A DNA stretch of 64,000 nt, from assembly GCF_003369575.1 (NCBI RefSeq), contig NZ_PIOC01000017.1:186001-250000 (forward strand). The letters are read 5' to 3'. The notes beneath the pieces were generated by a model that had not been told where the DNA came from, did not search any database, and worked only from the letters and a program-made list of their open reading frames with translations. Position numbers and translations under genes: made by a program. This document shows, one piece after another, positions 55,966 to 64,000 of this stretch. Source of the stretch: Oceanobacillus arenosus (GTDB taxonomy: Bacteria; Bacillota; Bacilli; Bacillales; Amphibacillaceae). Every line of letters starts with the position of its first letter. Position 1 is the first letter of the stretch.

Positions 55966-56538
55966 ATGAACTGGTATGAGAAGCTGAATGAATATTTTCC
56001 AATTGAAGAAATGAAATCAAAGAAGCATATGGAGTTGCTGTTAGAAGATCCGAATGGCTTTTATCAAAAGGATGAGGGTTCAGAACATGTGATGATATAT
56101 GCGGAGTTCGATACTTGTATCTTTGTTGATTATTTGTGGGTGGCAGCGGAATCAAGAGGACATGGAACCGGCCATAAATTGATGGATAAGCTAAAGCAAA
56201 AGATGAAGCCAATTTTACTGGAAGTAGAGCCAATTGATCCGAATGTAATAGATACGAATAGAAGACTTAATTTCTACCAAAGAGAAGGATTTAAACATGC
56301 AAAGTCAATTATTTTCCTAAATCATTCTTTTCAAACAAAAGAAATTGCTCCACTGGAAATATTGTATTGGTCGCTTGAAGATGAGAAACAGGGCTTTATT
56401 TTTGAACAGATGAAGAAAATTTACCAATCTGTCCATATTTATAAATCATTAGAGATTTATGGCCGGGAATTCGGCGATGTTGATGAGGTTTTACAGCTAG
56501 ATGAAAATCGAAATACTAGAGACCTATTAACGGTATAA
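55966..56538 (+). CDS. yjbC: YjbC-like GNAT acetyltransferase
   Basis: A 190-residue protein with the GNAT core AESRGHGTGHKLMDKLKQK near 63-81 (R/Q-GxGxG/A acetyl-CoA loop as RGHGTG), and the start MNWYEKLNEYFPIEEMKSKK characteristic of YjbC. It lies immediately upstream of spx, as in B. subtilis, where yjbC-spx is co-transcribed. ATG 55966 is favoured by TAGGAG at 7 bases; ATG 55963 is closer than usual. Confidence 0.87.
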   Translation: MNWYEKLNEYFPIEEMKSKKHMELLLEDPNGFYQKDEGSEHVMIYAEFDTCIFVDYLWVAAESRGHGTGHKLMDKLKQKMKPILLEVEPIDPNVIDTNRRLNFYQREGFKHAKSIIFLNHSFQTKEIAPLEILYWSLEDEKQGFIFEQMKKIYQSVHIYKSLEIYGREFGDVDEVLQLDENRNTRDLLTV

Positions 56539-56720
56539 TTTTAATAAACAAACCTTACCAAAAAGAGGCAGTACTAAAAGTCTTTCTCAATTAATTTCAA
56601 TTTCGGTGTTTAAATGAAAATACTTTAGGGTAAGTTACTTAGTATGAAGAGACATTTGCCAACCAATACGAAGGATTTTGGAAAAAATCTAATATTTATT
56701 GAGTAAAACCTACCTTTTAC

Positions 56721-56749
56721 TTGACAAATGTAGTATACTATAAGATATA
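56721..56749 (+). promoter_or_regulatory. Candidate spx promoter
   Basis: A perfect -35 TTGACA (56721-56726) with a weak -10 GATATA after 17 bp. Other TATA-like hexamers nearby have poor spacing. The rest of the 306-bp gap 56539-56844 shows nothing further. Confidence 0.3.
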
Positions 56750-56844
56750 GGTTATTTAAACTTATTTTAATTTAAGAATGGAATAAGTTAACCCATGTTT
56801 TATTGAAGTAACATATATACTTTAGAATGAGGAGTGAAGTTTTA

Positions 56845-57240
56845 ATGGTAACACTTTATACCTCACCAAGTTGTACATCTTGCAGAAAAGCAAAAGCATG
56901 GTTAGAAGAACATGATATCCCATTTAAGGAACGTAATATTTTTTCTGAAGCCCTTTCTTTAGATGAGATTAAGGAAATATTACGCATGACTGAAGATGGA
57001 ACTGATGAGATCATTTCAACACGTTCGAAGGTATTTCAAAAATTGGATGTAAATATTGATCAATTACCGATGAAAAATCTATTCAGTTTAATTCAGCAAA
57101 ATCCTGGCTTATTAAGAAGACCAATCATTCTTGATGAAAAACGTCTGCAAGTAGGCTATAACGAAGATGAGATTCGTCGATTTTTACCAAGAACTGTTCG
57201 TACTTTTCAATTACGTGAAGCACAAAGAATGGTTAATTAG
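56845..57240 (+). CDS. spx: Transcriptional regulator Spx
   Basis: A 131-residue ArsC-fold regulator. The redox switch Cys10-Thr-Ser-Cys13 (CTSC), Gly-containing helix and Arg92 in [10 protein letters not shown] are conserved. Spx binds the alpha subunit of RNA polymerase and redirects it to thiol-stress genes; it is degraded by ClpXP with SpxH (present at 62.4 kb). ATG 56845 has GAGGAGTG upstream; the frame extends to 56827 but Spx starts here. Confidence 0.96.
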   Translation: MVTLYTSPSCTSCRKAKAWLEEHDIPFKERNIFSEALSLDEIKEILRMTEDGTDEIISTRSKVFQKLDVNIDQLPMKNLFSLIQQNPGLLRRPIILDEKRLQVGYNEDEIRRFLPRTVRTFQLREAQRMVN

Positions 57241-57280
57241 ATTTGATTTTTTGTAAACGCATTGATATATTGGAAGAATA

Positions 57281-57313
57281 CAAAACACAGATCCTTTTAG
57301 GATCTGTGTTTTG
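57281..57313 (+). terminator. Terminator of spx
   Basis: A perfect 14-bp stem (57281-57294 with 57300-57313), loop of 5. The 57314-57680 stretch that follows has no gene and no structure I can name. Confidence 0.85.
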
Positions 57314-57680
57314 TTGTATCTCGCTCGATTATTACAGTTAAATCTCGTGACAAACAGATGGTAATAGTTTAAAATGGAGCTTTAATATAGTATTAATGGT
57401 TGCACATTGATTTATTCGTGTTCATACATGTATAATTTTAAAATTCTATATAGGCATATTAATTTCCAAAATACAGCACACTAACATACAATAACATTAA
57501 GTATAGAAATATATGAATGATTAATTATATGGTGTAGCGGGTATCGTTCAATAGAATAATTAGAAAATGGTGAAGTTGTCTCTTCCACCTAACTGTTTAT
57601 TGCTTCAGTAAGTTAACATAAAAAGTTTAGGAAGAACAAAAGCGCAGGAAATTTTTCTACGTGAAGGGAGAGAAAGAATA

Positions 57681-58355
57681 ATGGAGATTGAAAGAATAAA
57701 TGAGAATACAATAAAGTTCTATATTTCTTATATCGATATTGAAGATCTTGGATTTGAAAGGGAAGAGATTTGGTATAATCGGGAACGAAGTGAGCAGCTC
57801 TTCTGGCAAATGATGGATGAAGTGAATTATAAGGAAGATTTCAGTGTTGAGGGTCCGTTATGGATTCAAGTTCAAGCAATGGAAAAAGGGTTGGAAATCG
57901 TTGTTACTAAAGCTAAACTTAGTAAGAATGGAGAGATCCATGCCGATGATTCCTTTGATGAGGAAATGATTGAAACAATACTGGAAGATAAATTTGGTAA
58001 AAATGTGGAGCATATTGATGACGATGATGATGAGGAAGACATGTCGGAAGAAACATTATGGATCATTGTTGATTTTAATGATTTTGAAGATGTGATTCAA
58101 TTGAGTCATTATTTCCAAGACTTTACAGAAGAAGCAGATGATGCACTTTACCATTATAATGATAAATATTATTTATATATTGGTTTCTCTCAGGATTTAC
58201 TCGATGACAATGAGCAGGAGAATATCATCAGTCAAGTTTTGGAATTTGCCAACGACTCTGATATGTCAATTCACTATCTCGAGGAATATGGGAAGACCAT
58301 ATTCGAATCAAATACATTTGCACAGGTTCGCTCTTATTTCCCACTACAGGCATAG
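57681..58355 (+). CDS. mecA: ClpCP adaptor protein MecA
   Basis: A 224-residue adaptor. N-terminal domain (MEIERINENTIKFYISYIDI) binds ComK or other substrates; residues 105-120 are an acidic linker (EHIDDDDDEEDMSEE); the C-terminal domain (VIQLSHYFQDF, LYHYNDKYYLYI) binds ClpC. In B. subtilis MecA delivers ComK for degradation, and comK is in this window. AGGGAG precedes ATG 57681. Confidence 0.94.
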   Translation: MEIERINENTIKFYISYIDIEDLGFEREEIWYNRERSEQLFWQMMDEVNYKEDFSVEGPLWIQVQAMEKGLEIVVTKAKLSKNGEIHADDSFDEEMIETILEDKFGKNVEHIDDDDDEEDMSEETLWIIVDFNDFEDVIQLSHYFQDFTEEADDALYHYNDKYYLYIGFSQDLLDDNEQENIISQVLEFANDSDMSIHYLEEYGKTIFESNTFAQVRSYFPLQA

Positions 58356-58389
58356 ACACACTTAAAAACTAAGGGTGTCTATTTTTTTG
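58352..58389 (+). terminator. Terminator of mecA
   Basis: Stem ATAGACAC (58352-58359) with GTGTCTAT (58375-58382), then TTTTTTTG. It overlaps the mecA stop codon. Confidence 0.8.
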
Positions 58390-58448
58390 TTCTTCTTGCA
58401 GGAATTTGTCTATCTCTGTCGAATTATATTATTAACGGAGGTGAGTCT

Positions 58449-59627
58449 GTGCTACAAGCTAATACAGCAGAAGGAAATGCTATTACATTGGCAATGTTGT
58501 CACGAGCAGAATTGAGAAAATTAAAGGAGCAGCAGCTAAACTTCTATTGTCCTATTTGCAAAGGACAAGTAGTAATGAAGGTTGGATCCAAGGTTATTCC
58601 GCATTTTGCACATCGATCCATTAATGATTGTCCTGCAAGTGAAGGTGGGGAAGGGAAGTATCATGAACAAGGAAAATTATTATTATATAAATGGTTGAAA
58701 AGCCAAATGCTACATGTTGAATTAGAAGTGTATCTTCCGGAAATTAATCAACGGCCAGATCTTCTGTTAACCATAAATAATCGAAGAATTGCAATTGAAT
58801 ACCAATGCTCAAAAATTCCAATCGAGCAGGTAAAGAAGCGGAACGATGGGTATAAGGAAATCGGAATTATCCCGATTTGGATATTAGGGGAGAACCGCTT
58901 GAATCGGCAAACGGCAAATTATTTCAAACTAGATCAGCTTACACTACAACTAACACATCAATTTACTTCGAATTTACCACTAATTATCTACTACTTCTGT
59001 CCAATCACTTTATCATTCATCATGATTCAAAATCCATTTCAGACTAGGATAGGTCAAGCAATAGGGAAATTTAAAGTAATGCCCTTAACGAAGCTCAATA
59101 TAAAGGATCTTTTTATTATTGATACCTTCACCCACTATGAGTTGTATCAGCATTGGAAGAAAGAAAAGATAAAATTTCGAACAATGCAGCGGAAAAAAAT
59201 ATATGGGCAGGAATTAGCGTGGTACCAGTGGTTATATTTAAAAGGAACCCACCTTGAAAAGTTGCCATCAATTATCCACTTACCAATTGCCTCCCAATAT
59301 CGAATGTTATCCCCGACCTGGAACTGGCAAAGTAGAATTTGCATTGATCTTCTAGAACGAATCCCAATCGGCAGCACATTCTCACTCCGTTCCTGTGAAT
59401 TTCTTCTAAGAAAACAACTTCAATCATTAAGAAATTACCCGTTAATCTATTCGAATGACCATCCAATCAAACAGTATTTTAATCTTCTTGAGCAATTGAG
59501 CATCATAAGAAAAGTTTCTGGGCTAACGTATCAGAAATTAACTTCGCTTACCTTTCATGAACATGTTGAATTAGCGCTAATTGGTGATTTAGAGGTGATT
59601 AACCAATTAGCACTTATCCATAAATAA
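58449..59627 (+). CDS. coiA: Competence protein CoiA
   Basis: A 392-residue protein of the CoiA family, a nuclease-like competence factor for recombination of incoming DNA. The N-terminal zinc-ribbon motif FYCPICKGQVVMKVGSKVIPHFAH is present in its parts (CPIC, HFAHRS), followed by PEINQRPDLLLTINNRRIAIEYQCS, which matches the restriction-endonuclease-like PD-(D/E)xK core. The start is GTG 58449 after GGAGGTG. Follows mecA as in B. subtilis. Confidence 0.92.
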   Translation: MLQANTAEGNAITLAMLSRAELRKLKEQQLNFYCPICKGQVVMKVGSKVIPHFAHRSINDCPASEGGEGKYHEQGKLLLYKWLKSQMLHVELEVYLPEINQRPDLLLTINNRRIAIEYQCSKIPIEQVKKRNDGYKEIGIIPIWILGENRLNRQTANYFKLDQLTLQLTHQFTSNLPLIIYYFCPITLSFIMIQNPFQTRIGQAIGKFKVMPLTKLNIKDLFIIDTFTHYELYQHWKKEKIKFRTMQRKKIYGQELAWYQWLYLKGTHLEKLPSIIHLPIASQYRMLSPTWNWQSRICIDLLERIPIGSTFSLRSCEFLLRKQLQSLRNYPLIYSNDHPIKQYFNLLEQLSIIRKVSGLTYQKLTSLTFHEHVELALIGDLEVINQLALIHK

Positions 59628-59777
59628 TAAAATCCAGCCAATATAAACGATAAGAATGAGCAAAAAACGAGCATGAAACGAATATACTTCGATATACTAA
59701 CTAAATGGGGGATTTTAAAGGATTTTTGAAATAAATCTCGAATTAATATTGGTAGAGCAAAATAAGGAGGAACTGTA

Positions 59778-61589
59778 ATGGCAAAATCGACAAAAGAGTT
59801 ACCAAAGCGAAGTGAAATATCTGAAGCATTAACATGGAAATTAGAAGATATATTTGCGAGTGATGATCAATGGTCTGAGGAGTTAAAGAGTTTGCAAACA
59901 GCAATTCCTGAAGTATCGAAATATCAAGGAAAATTGGCTGAATCTGCGGACATGCTATTTGAATTATTGAAGCTTCAAGATGCGCTCTCTGAAAGACTAG
60001 GGAAGCTATATACATATTCGCATATGCGATATGATCAGGACACAACAAATTCATTTTATCAAGGCATGAATGCACAAGCAGAAACCGTTCTTACTTTAGC
60101 ATCAAGTACAATGAGCTTCGTTGTACCGGAGATACTTGCGATGGACGAAGGGAAAATCGATACTTTCTTAAAGGAAAAACAAGAATTAAACTTATATAAG
60201 AAAGTGTTAGACGAAATTACTAGACAGCGTCCACATGTGTTAAGTGAACGTGAGGAAGTATTACTCGCCGAAGTGTCTGAGCCACTTGGATCTGCATCGC
60301 AGACGTTTAGTATGTTAAATAATGCTGATCTAACGTTCCCATCAATTAAAAATGAAGATGGGGAAGAGGTTGATTTAACGCATGGTAGATACAGTAAATT
60401 CTTAGAGTCGAAAAATCGCCAAGTACGTAAGGATGCCTTTACAGCGATGTATCGTACATATGGAAATTTCAAGAATACGTTCGCATCCACACTTAGTGGG
60501 AATGTCAAGGTCCACAACTTCTCTGCAAAGGTACGCAATTATGATTCTGCAAGACAAGCAGCATTAGATGATAATAATATACCTGAATCTGTTTACGATA
60601 ACTTAGTTGAGGCAGTAAATGAAAAATTACCACTGTTACATCGCTACACGAAGTTACGTAAGAAAGTATTAGAATTAGACGAATTGCATATGTATGATCT
60701 ATACACATCACTTGTTCAGGATCTAGATATGAAGGTTTCCTATGATGAAGCAAAAGAACACGTACTGAAAGGGTTAGCACCACTTGGTAGCGAATATAGT
60801 GAAATCCTTAAAGAAGCTTTCGACAGTCGTTGGATTGATGTCGAGGAGAATAAAGGGAAACGTAGTGGAGCATATTCTTCAGGTGCATATGGTACAAACC
60901 CATATATCTTGCTAAACTGGCAAGATGATGTAAACAATACGTTCACATTAGCACATGAGCTAGGACATTCGGTTCATAGTTATTATACTAGAAAATCACA
61001 GCCATTCCGTTATGGTAATTATTCTATCTTTGTTGCAGAGGTAGCATCTACATGTAACGAGGCATTGCTCAATGAATATTTAATCAATAATCTTGAAGAC
61101 GAAAAACAAAAGCTATATATTCTAAATCACTTCTTAGAAGGCTTCCGTGGAACAGTATTCCGTCAAACAATGTTTGCTGAATTTGAACATGATATCCATG
61201 TTCGGGCACAAAATGGTGAAGCATTGACGGCAGACAAATTAACGGAAATTTATTATGAGCTAAATAAAAAATATTATGGGGAAGCAGTTGTCTCTGATGA
61301 AGAAATCGGTTTGGAATGGGCACGTATTCCACATTTTTACTATAACTATTATGTGTATCAATATGCGACAGGTTATTCTGCTGCAACATCACTAGCAAAC
61401 CAAATATTAACAGAAGGGGAGAGTGCGGTTGAACGCTATCTTAACTTCTTAAAAGCTGGAAGCAGTGATTTTCCAATAGAAGTACTGAAAAAAGCAGGTG
61501 TTGATATGACATCGAAGCAACCGATTTTAGATGCTCTCGATGTATTTGAAGAAAAGCTTAATGAAATGGAAAAATTATTAATTGGATAA
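59778..61589 (+). CDS. pepF: Oligoendopeptidase F
   Basis: A 603-residue M3-family zinc peptidase. The active site is LAHELGHSVHSYY with His393, Glu394 and His397 as HExxH; the third ligand Glu lies in EVASTCNEALLNEYL. It cuts peptides of roughly 7-17 residues in the cytoplasm. In B. subtilis its overproduction affects sporulation through peptide signals. AAGGAGGA precedes ATG 59778. It ends at a strong terminator. Confidence 0.95.
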   Translation: MAKSTKELPKRSEISEALTWKLEDIFASDDQWSEELKSLQTAIPEVSKYQGKLAESADMLFELLKLQDALSERLGKLYTYSHMRYDQDTTNSFYQGMNAQAETVLTLASSTMSFVVPEILAMDEGKIDTFLKEKQELNLYKKVLDEITRQRPHVLSEREEVLLAEVSEPLGSASQTFSMLNNADLTFPSIKNEDGEEVDLTHGRYSKFLESKNRQVRKDAFTAMYRTYGNFKNTFASTLSGNVKVHNFSAKVRNYDSARQAALDDNNIPESVYDNLVEAVNEKLPLLHRYTKLRKKVLELDELHMYDLYTSLVQDLDMKVSYDEAKEHVLKGLAPLGSEYSEILKEAFDSRWIDVEENKGKRSGAYSSGAYGTNPYILLNWQDDVNNTFTLAHELGHSVHSYYTRKSQPFRYGNYSIFVAEVASTCNEALLNEYLINNLEDEKQKLYILNHFLEGFRGTVFRQTMFAEFEHDIHVRAQNGEALTADKLTEIYYELNKKYYGEAVVSDEEIGLEWARIPHFYYNYYVYQYATGYSAATSLANQILTEGESAVERYLNFLKAGSSDFPIEVLKKAGVDMTSKQPILDALDVFEEKLNEMEKLLIG

Positions 61590-61622
61590 CCCTGTTTTCT
61601 AAAATTGAAGTAGACTTAGTAA

Positions 61623-61653
61623 ATGAGGGGCTGACATTATGTCAGCCCCTCAT
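61623..61653 (+). terminator. Terminator of pepF
   Basis: A perfect 13-bp stem ATGAGGGGCTGAC (61623-61635) with 61641-61653, loop ATTAT. Confidence 0.8.
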
Positions 61654-61667
61654 TTACATACAAATAC

Positions 61668-61722
61668 CTTTTATCCGAATTAACTGGCTGTAGGACCCCC
61701 GCTTTATGAAGTTGCACTTTAT
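61668..61722 (+). repeat. Family B intergenic repeat, copy 3 (middle deleted)
   Basis: CCTTTTATCCGAATTAACTG...GGACCCCC then GCTTTATGAAGTTGCACTTTAT: head and tail are present but the AAGAATTCGAG block and hairpin are lost. Confidence 0.75.
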
Positions 61723-61757
61723 ATTGTGATCAAAACAACTGAAAAAAAGTGAACTTT

Positions 61758-61809
61758 TTGTGAAAATATGCACATATTTATTGTGTTATATGATAGAACT
61801 TGATATAAT
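61758..61809 (+). promoter_or_regulatory. Promoter and Rex-like site of small RNA copy 1
   Basis: -35 TTGTGT (61781-61786), 17-bp spacer, perfect -10 TATAAT (61804-61809). Upstream, TTGTGAAAATATGCACAT (61758-61775) resembles the Rex operator TTGTGA-N6-TCACAA (6 of 6 in the left arm, 4 of 6 in the right). Confidence 0.7.
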
Positions 61810-61815
61810 AAGTTT

Positions 61816-61933
61816 GTAAGTTAATTACAAACAAAAACCCCTTTTGTTTGATCATGAAACTTTCTCCCATCCCCCTTTGTTATATACAAAGAACGGAAAA
61901 AAGGATATACGCTGCCCCGTATACCCTTTTTTT
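61816..61933 (+). ncRNA. roxS: RoxS/RsaE-like small regulatory RNA, copy 1
   Basis: A 118-nt transcript is predicted, from 7 bases after the -10 to the T run at 61927-61933. It has no open frame with a good ribosome site. Its core, ACAAACAAAAACCCCTTTTG followed by GAAACTTTCTCCCATCCCCC, is the C-rich pattern I recognise from the RsaE (Staphylococcus) and RoxS (B. subtilis) family, whose C-rich loops pair with Shine-Dalgarno regions. The terminator stem (GGATATACG / CGTATACCC) contains one imperfect pair. Located between pepF and spxH. Confidence 0.85.
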
Positions 61934-61996
61934 ATTTCAACTTTTAGAAGCACCTCAGTGAGCAATGCCTCAACGTTATATCTGGCATATCATTCA

Positions 61997-62173
61997 TCAT
62001 CTCATCCTACGATAAATATTTCGATGTGTAAAAGAATATACGGTTAAATAAATCGAAATAAATAATAATGGCAATGTGAAATAAAGAGGAATAAGCTGCA
62101 TAAGACCTAAAATATTTAAAGCAAAGGAAAACAATGTTAAAAAAAGAAAAAGAAAAGGATACAGGCTTTCCAT
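61997..62173 (-). CDS. 58-residue two-helix membrane protein between the small RNA genes
   Basis: ATG 62173 follows AGGAGGGTG by 5 bases. The frame encodes MESLYPFLFLFLTLFSFALN, then LIPLYFTLPLLFISIYLTV and the basic end HRNIYRRMR. Two hydrophobic helices with the positive C-terminus inside. It is on the minus strand between the two plus-strand RNAs, 63 bases past the end of copy 1. Family not recognised. No separate promoter was identified. Confidence 0.6.
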   Translation of the reverse strand: MESLYPFLFLFLTLFSFALNILGLMQLIPLYFTLPLLFISIYLTVYSFTHRNIYRRMR

Positions 62174-62231
62174 AAAATCACCCTCCTGTTGTCAGTATAT
62201 GAAATATAAAAGTGGAATAGAAGTGAACATT

Positions 62232-62283
62232 TTGTGAAAATATGCACATATTTATTGTGTTTTATCATAGAACTTGATATAAT
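62232..62283 (+). promoter_or_regulatory. Promoter and Rex-like site of small RNA copy 2
   Basis: -35 TTGTGT (62255-62260), 17-bp spacer, -10 TATAAT (62278-62283). The Rex-like TTGTGAAAATATGCACAT (62232-62249) is unchanged from copy 1. Confidence 0.7.
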
Positions 62284-62289
62284 AAGTTT

Positions 62290-62408
62290 GTAAGTTAATT
62301 ACAAACAAAAACCCCTTTTGTTTGATCATGAAACTTTCTCCCATCCCCCTTTGTATTTATACAAAGAACGGATAAAAGGATATACGCTGCCCCGTATATC
62401 CTTTTTTT
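62290..62408 (+). ncRNA. roxS: RoxS/RsaE-like small regulatory RNA, copy 2
   Basis: A 119-nt predicted transcript, near identical to copy 1 (shift of 474 bp). The two C-rich stretches are the same in both. Differences are concentrated in the loop before the terminator (TTGTATTTATACAAAG against TTGTTATATACAAAG) and in the terminator, which is a perfect stem here (AAAGGATATAC with GTATATCCTTT) followed by seven T. Both copies appear functional. Confidence 0.85.
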
Positions 62409-62422
62409 ATTTCTTAAGCTAT

Positions 62423-62449
62423 AAAAAAAAGCCTTAATAATTCAAGGCT
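62423..62449 (-). terminator. Terminator of spxH
   Basis: AGCCTT (62449-62444) with AAGGCT (62435-62430) on the minus strand, then eight T. Confidence 0.8.
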
Positions 62450-62456
62450 GGGTTTC

Positions 62457-63350
62457 TTAACTGATATATTTCCAGAAGGATCCATATTTTACAGGGATTC
62501 TTTCTACTTTACGGGAAAATTGCAGTTTTTTCATTTCTTTTTCAGTTTTTACCATCGTCCAGTTATAGACGATAGAAATTTCTTTACTACCAACAACCTC
62601 ATAATGCTTAATAAATTCTTCTAATGGCGGTTTCTCAGATGGAATCGGGCTTCGCTGTAACATTTCTTGTAGTACTAATTCATAAATTTCATAAGGATAA
62701 AGTCCAGATACTTTAATACCTTGTTCATCCACTGCTTGATTAAATAAAACAATGGTCGGGATATAGTCAACTTCCATTTCCTGCGTTAATTTAATATCAT
62801 CCTGTAATGCTTTCTTTGCTGAGGTAGAATAAAGATCCACTTCAAATTCATCTATATCAAGCTTTGCTTCCTTGGCGATTTTGATGAGAACTTCTTTATC
62901 TGAAATATTTTGTTTCATTAAAAACAGGCTTTCTTGCAATCTCCGCAGAAAAACCCTACCAGCTCTCTTACCTTGTAACTCCGCTGCCTTAATCGCTAAG
63001 GAGGCGATGGTTGGAAAATATACAGGGTTCTCTAACCATAAATCTCCATCACAGCTCATACCTGTACGCATTGCTGTACGTTCCCAGATTTCCTTTAGTT
63101 TCCTTGGCTGTCCAAAGGTATCCTTTGACATTGAATTTAATAATCCTGTGACAATTGGACGTACTGTAAAGAAGCGTCCATATTCCATTGCAAGCTTCCG
63201 TAAATATGGTTCCAATGACCAGCATTCAGGACAAAGGGGGTCAATGAAAACATACATTTCAATCGGTTTTTGTACTAGATTTAAATAGCTATAGTTTGCC
63301 GATGTGCTTGTATTATTTGAGCCATTAAGCTCAGATTGATTCCAACTCAC
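62457..63350 (-). CDS. spxH: ClpXP adaptor SpxH (YjbH), DsbA family
   Basis: A 297-residue thioredoxin/DsbA-fold protein. Motif [19 protein letters not shown] has the CPEC pair at Cys40 and Cys43. The C-terminal region, [13 protein letters not shown]... ([13 protein letters not shown] here), is typical of YjbH. It binds Spx and presents it to ClpXP. The 30-residue N-terminal extension is Ser/Asn/Thr-rich. ATG 63350 with AAGGAGAATTCG upstream. It is separated from spx by 5 kb, as in Bacillus. Follows yjbI by 18 bases, so probably co-transcribed. Confidence 0.93.
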   Translation of the reverse strand: MSWNQSELNGSNNTSTSANYSYLNLVQKPIEMYVFIDPLCPECWSLEPYLRKLAMEYGRFFTVRPIVTGLLNSMSKDTFGQPRKLKEIWERTAMRTGMSCDGDLWLENPVYFPTIASLAIKAAELQGKRAGRVFLRRLQESLFLMKQNISDKEVLIKIAKEAKLDIDEFEVDLYSTSAKKALQDDIKLTQEMEVDYIPTIVLFNQAVDEQGIKVSGLYPYEIYELVLQEMLQRSPIPSEKPPLEEFIKHYEVVGSKEISIVYNWTMVKTEKEMKKLQFSRKVERIPVKYGSFWKYIS

Positions 63351-63368
63351 ATCGAATTCTCCTTTCTT

Positions 63369-63755
63369 TTATTCTGATGTATTCATCATGTGGTTAGCGG
63401 TAAGGGTGATTCTTTCGAGTATTGCAGTACGATATGTTTCGGCAATCTCGACGTCATGTAGTGCACCTTCCAAGCATTCTAACCAAGCATTTCTTCTTGT
63501 TGGTGTTATTTCAAATGGAAGATGCCGTCTTCTTAACATTGGATGGCCACGTTCTTCCTCATATAGCCTAGGTCCACCAAAGAATTGTACGAAAAATAGT
63601 AATTGTATTCTTGCCGTTTCTGTTAAATCTTCAGGGAAAATTGGCGTTAAGTCGGAATGTTGGGCAACACGCTCATAAAAAGCAGTATTTAATTGATCAA
63701 CTGCATCATATCCACCGATTGCTTCATATATAGTTCCATCATTAGCTGTTGTCAT
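63369..63755 (-). CDS. yjbI: Truncated haemoglobin YjbI
   Basis: A 128-residue group II truncated haemoglobin: YEAIGGYDAVDQLNTAFYERV with the B10 Tyr, FFGGPRLYEEERGHPMLRRRH with the proximal His (F8) region, and RRNAWLECLEGAL with Trp G8. Binds haem and oxygen; in B. subtilis the yjbIH pair is transcribed together and YjbI supports YjbH function under oxidative stress (B. subtilis literature on paeR7I-like roles is not assumed here). ATG 63755 is chosen after GAGGTGA; the frame extends to 63791 without a ribosome site. Confidence 0.92.
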   Translation of the reverse strand: MTTANDGTIYEAIGGYDAVDQLNTAFYERVAQHSDLTPIFPEDLTETARIQLLFFVQFFGGPRLYEEERGHPMLRRRHLPFEITPTRRNAWLECLEGALHDVEIAETYRTAILERITLTANHMMNTSE

Positions 63756-63840
63756 AGTACAGTTCACCTCACATTGATTATATTGTATCAATCGAACTAT
63801 AGATGAGCAACAAATCTGATTGGGATCTAGTCAATACTTC

Positions 63841-64000
63841 CTATTTTGGTAAAGAATTAAAAAAGCGTTCAATCTTATTTGGAGTTTGTTTTTTTGAAAT
63901 ATTATATTCGGCTAAGATATTTAGAAATGTTTCTAAACCAACATCCTTATTTTGCGCTTCTAATTCAAATTCATAATCTGTTTTTCCATTATAATTACTA
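63841..64000 (-). CDS. yjbK: CYTH-domain protein YjbK, C-terminal end (partial)
   Basis: The last 52 codons of a minus-strand gene continuing beyond the window. SNYNGKTDYEFELEAQNKD followed by FLNILAEYNISKKQTPNK and IERFFNSLPK matches the end of YjbK-type CYTH phosphatase/triphosphatase domains (YELEFE-type strand, then KxKxxRF). Its position next to yjbI agrees with the yjb order. Confidence 0.75.
   Translation of the reverse strand, partial: SNYNGKTDYEFELEAQNKDVGLETFLNILAEYNISKKQTPNKIERFFNSLPK

Noticed and set aside
60059-60538. 159-codon frame antisense to pepF
   Set aside because: Lies wholly within pepF, has no ribosome site and is Ser/Phe-rich as expected of a shadow frame.
61844-62047. 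67-codon plus-strand frame covering the first small RNA and its terminator
   Set aside because: It starts inside the predicted RNA with no ribosome site, runs through the terminator hairpin and has no protein-like composition.

Overview
The window reads as chromosomal DNA of a low-GC, spore-forming Bacillaceae bacterium, most likely Oceanobacillus or a close relative. The evidence is gene content and gene order: a gerPABCDEF spore operon, comK, coiA, spx, mecA, spxH, SigA-type promoters, strong GGAGG ribosome binding sites, and long stretches collinear with Bacillus subtilis. The genus is my inference; no rRNA or other marker gene is present to settle it. There are no tRNAs, rRNAs, CRISPR arrays, intact insertion sequences or prophage.

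Layout. 0-7.2 kb is accessory: a lipoprotein, a Fur-type promoter driving an FAD reductase, a coupled gene pair each broken by one stop codon, gene fragments, and small enzymes (GDSL hydrolase, histidine phosphatase, acetyltransferase, isochorismatase-like hydrolase, APH-like kinase). 7.2-16.1 kb is the haem and lipoate block hmoB / pbpF-hemE-hemH-hemY / yhfH / yhfI / lplJ. 16.6-26.5 kb holds comK, yhjD, yhjE, sipV and the addB-addA recombination nuclease. 26.7-31.4 kb carries a YozG/YoaS-type regulator and membrane protein pair, a decayed fragment, the gerPA-F operon and a DUF418 membrane protein. 31.5-36.3 kb has rocD, yisL, a secreted GH13 protein that lacks its catalytic residues, an SDR dehydrogenase and a YppF-like protein. 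36.4-44.4 kb follows the yitS-yitT-yitU-yitV-yitW order, with a csoR-copA-copZ copper operon inserted. 44.5-48.9 kb holds yjzD, a Rossmann-like protein and fabH-fabF behind a FapR-type site. 49.1-64 kb is the yjb region: yjbA, trpS with a T-box, stress proteins, yjbC, spx, mecA, coiA, pepF, two small RNA genes, spxH, yjbI and the end of a yjbK-like gene.

How the genes work together. Several blocks are functional units: haem synthesis (hemEHY) beside haem turnover (hmoB); double-strand-break processing (addAB) near competence genes (comK, coiA); proteolytic control of stress and competence regulators (spx, mecA, spxH); copper sensing, export and chaperoning (csoR-copA-copZ); and initiation and elongation of fatty acid synthesis (fabH-fabF).

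The most interesting non-coding content is (1) two near-identical tandem copies of a RoxS/RsaE-like small RNA gene between pepF and spxH, each with its own promoter, Rex-like site and terminator; (2) four copies of a modular GC-richer intergenic repeat (family R) and three copies of a hairpin repeat (family B), mostly at the 3' ends of genes; (3) a 96-bp fold-back element upstream of the trpS T-box; (4) a possible structured leader before yjbA. The most interesting protein is the GH13 pseudoenzyme at 33.5 kb.
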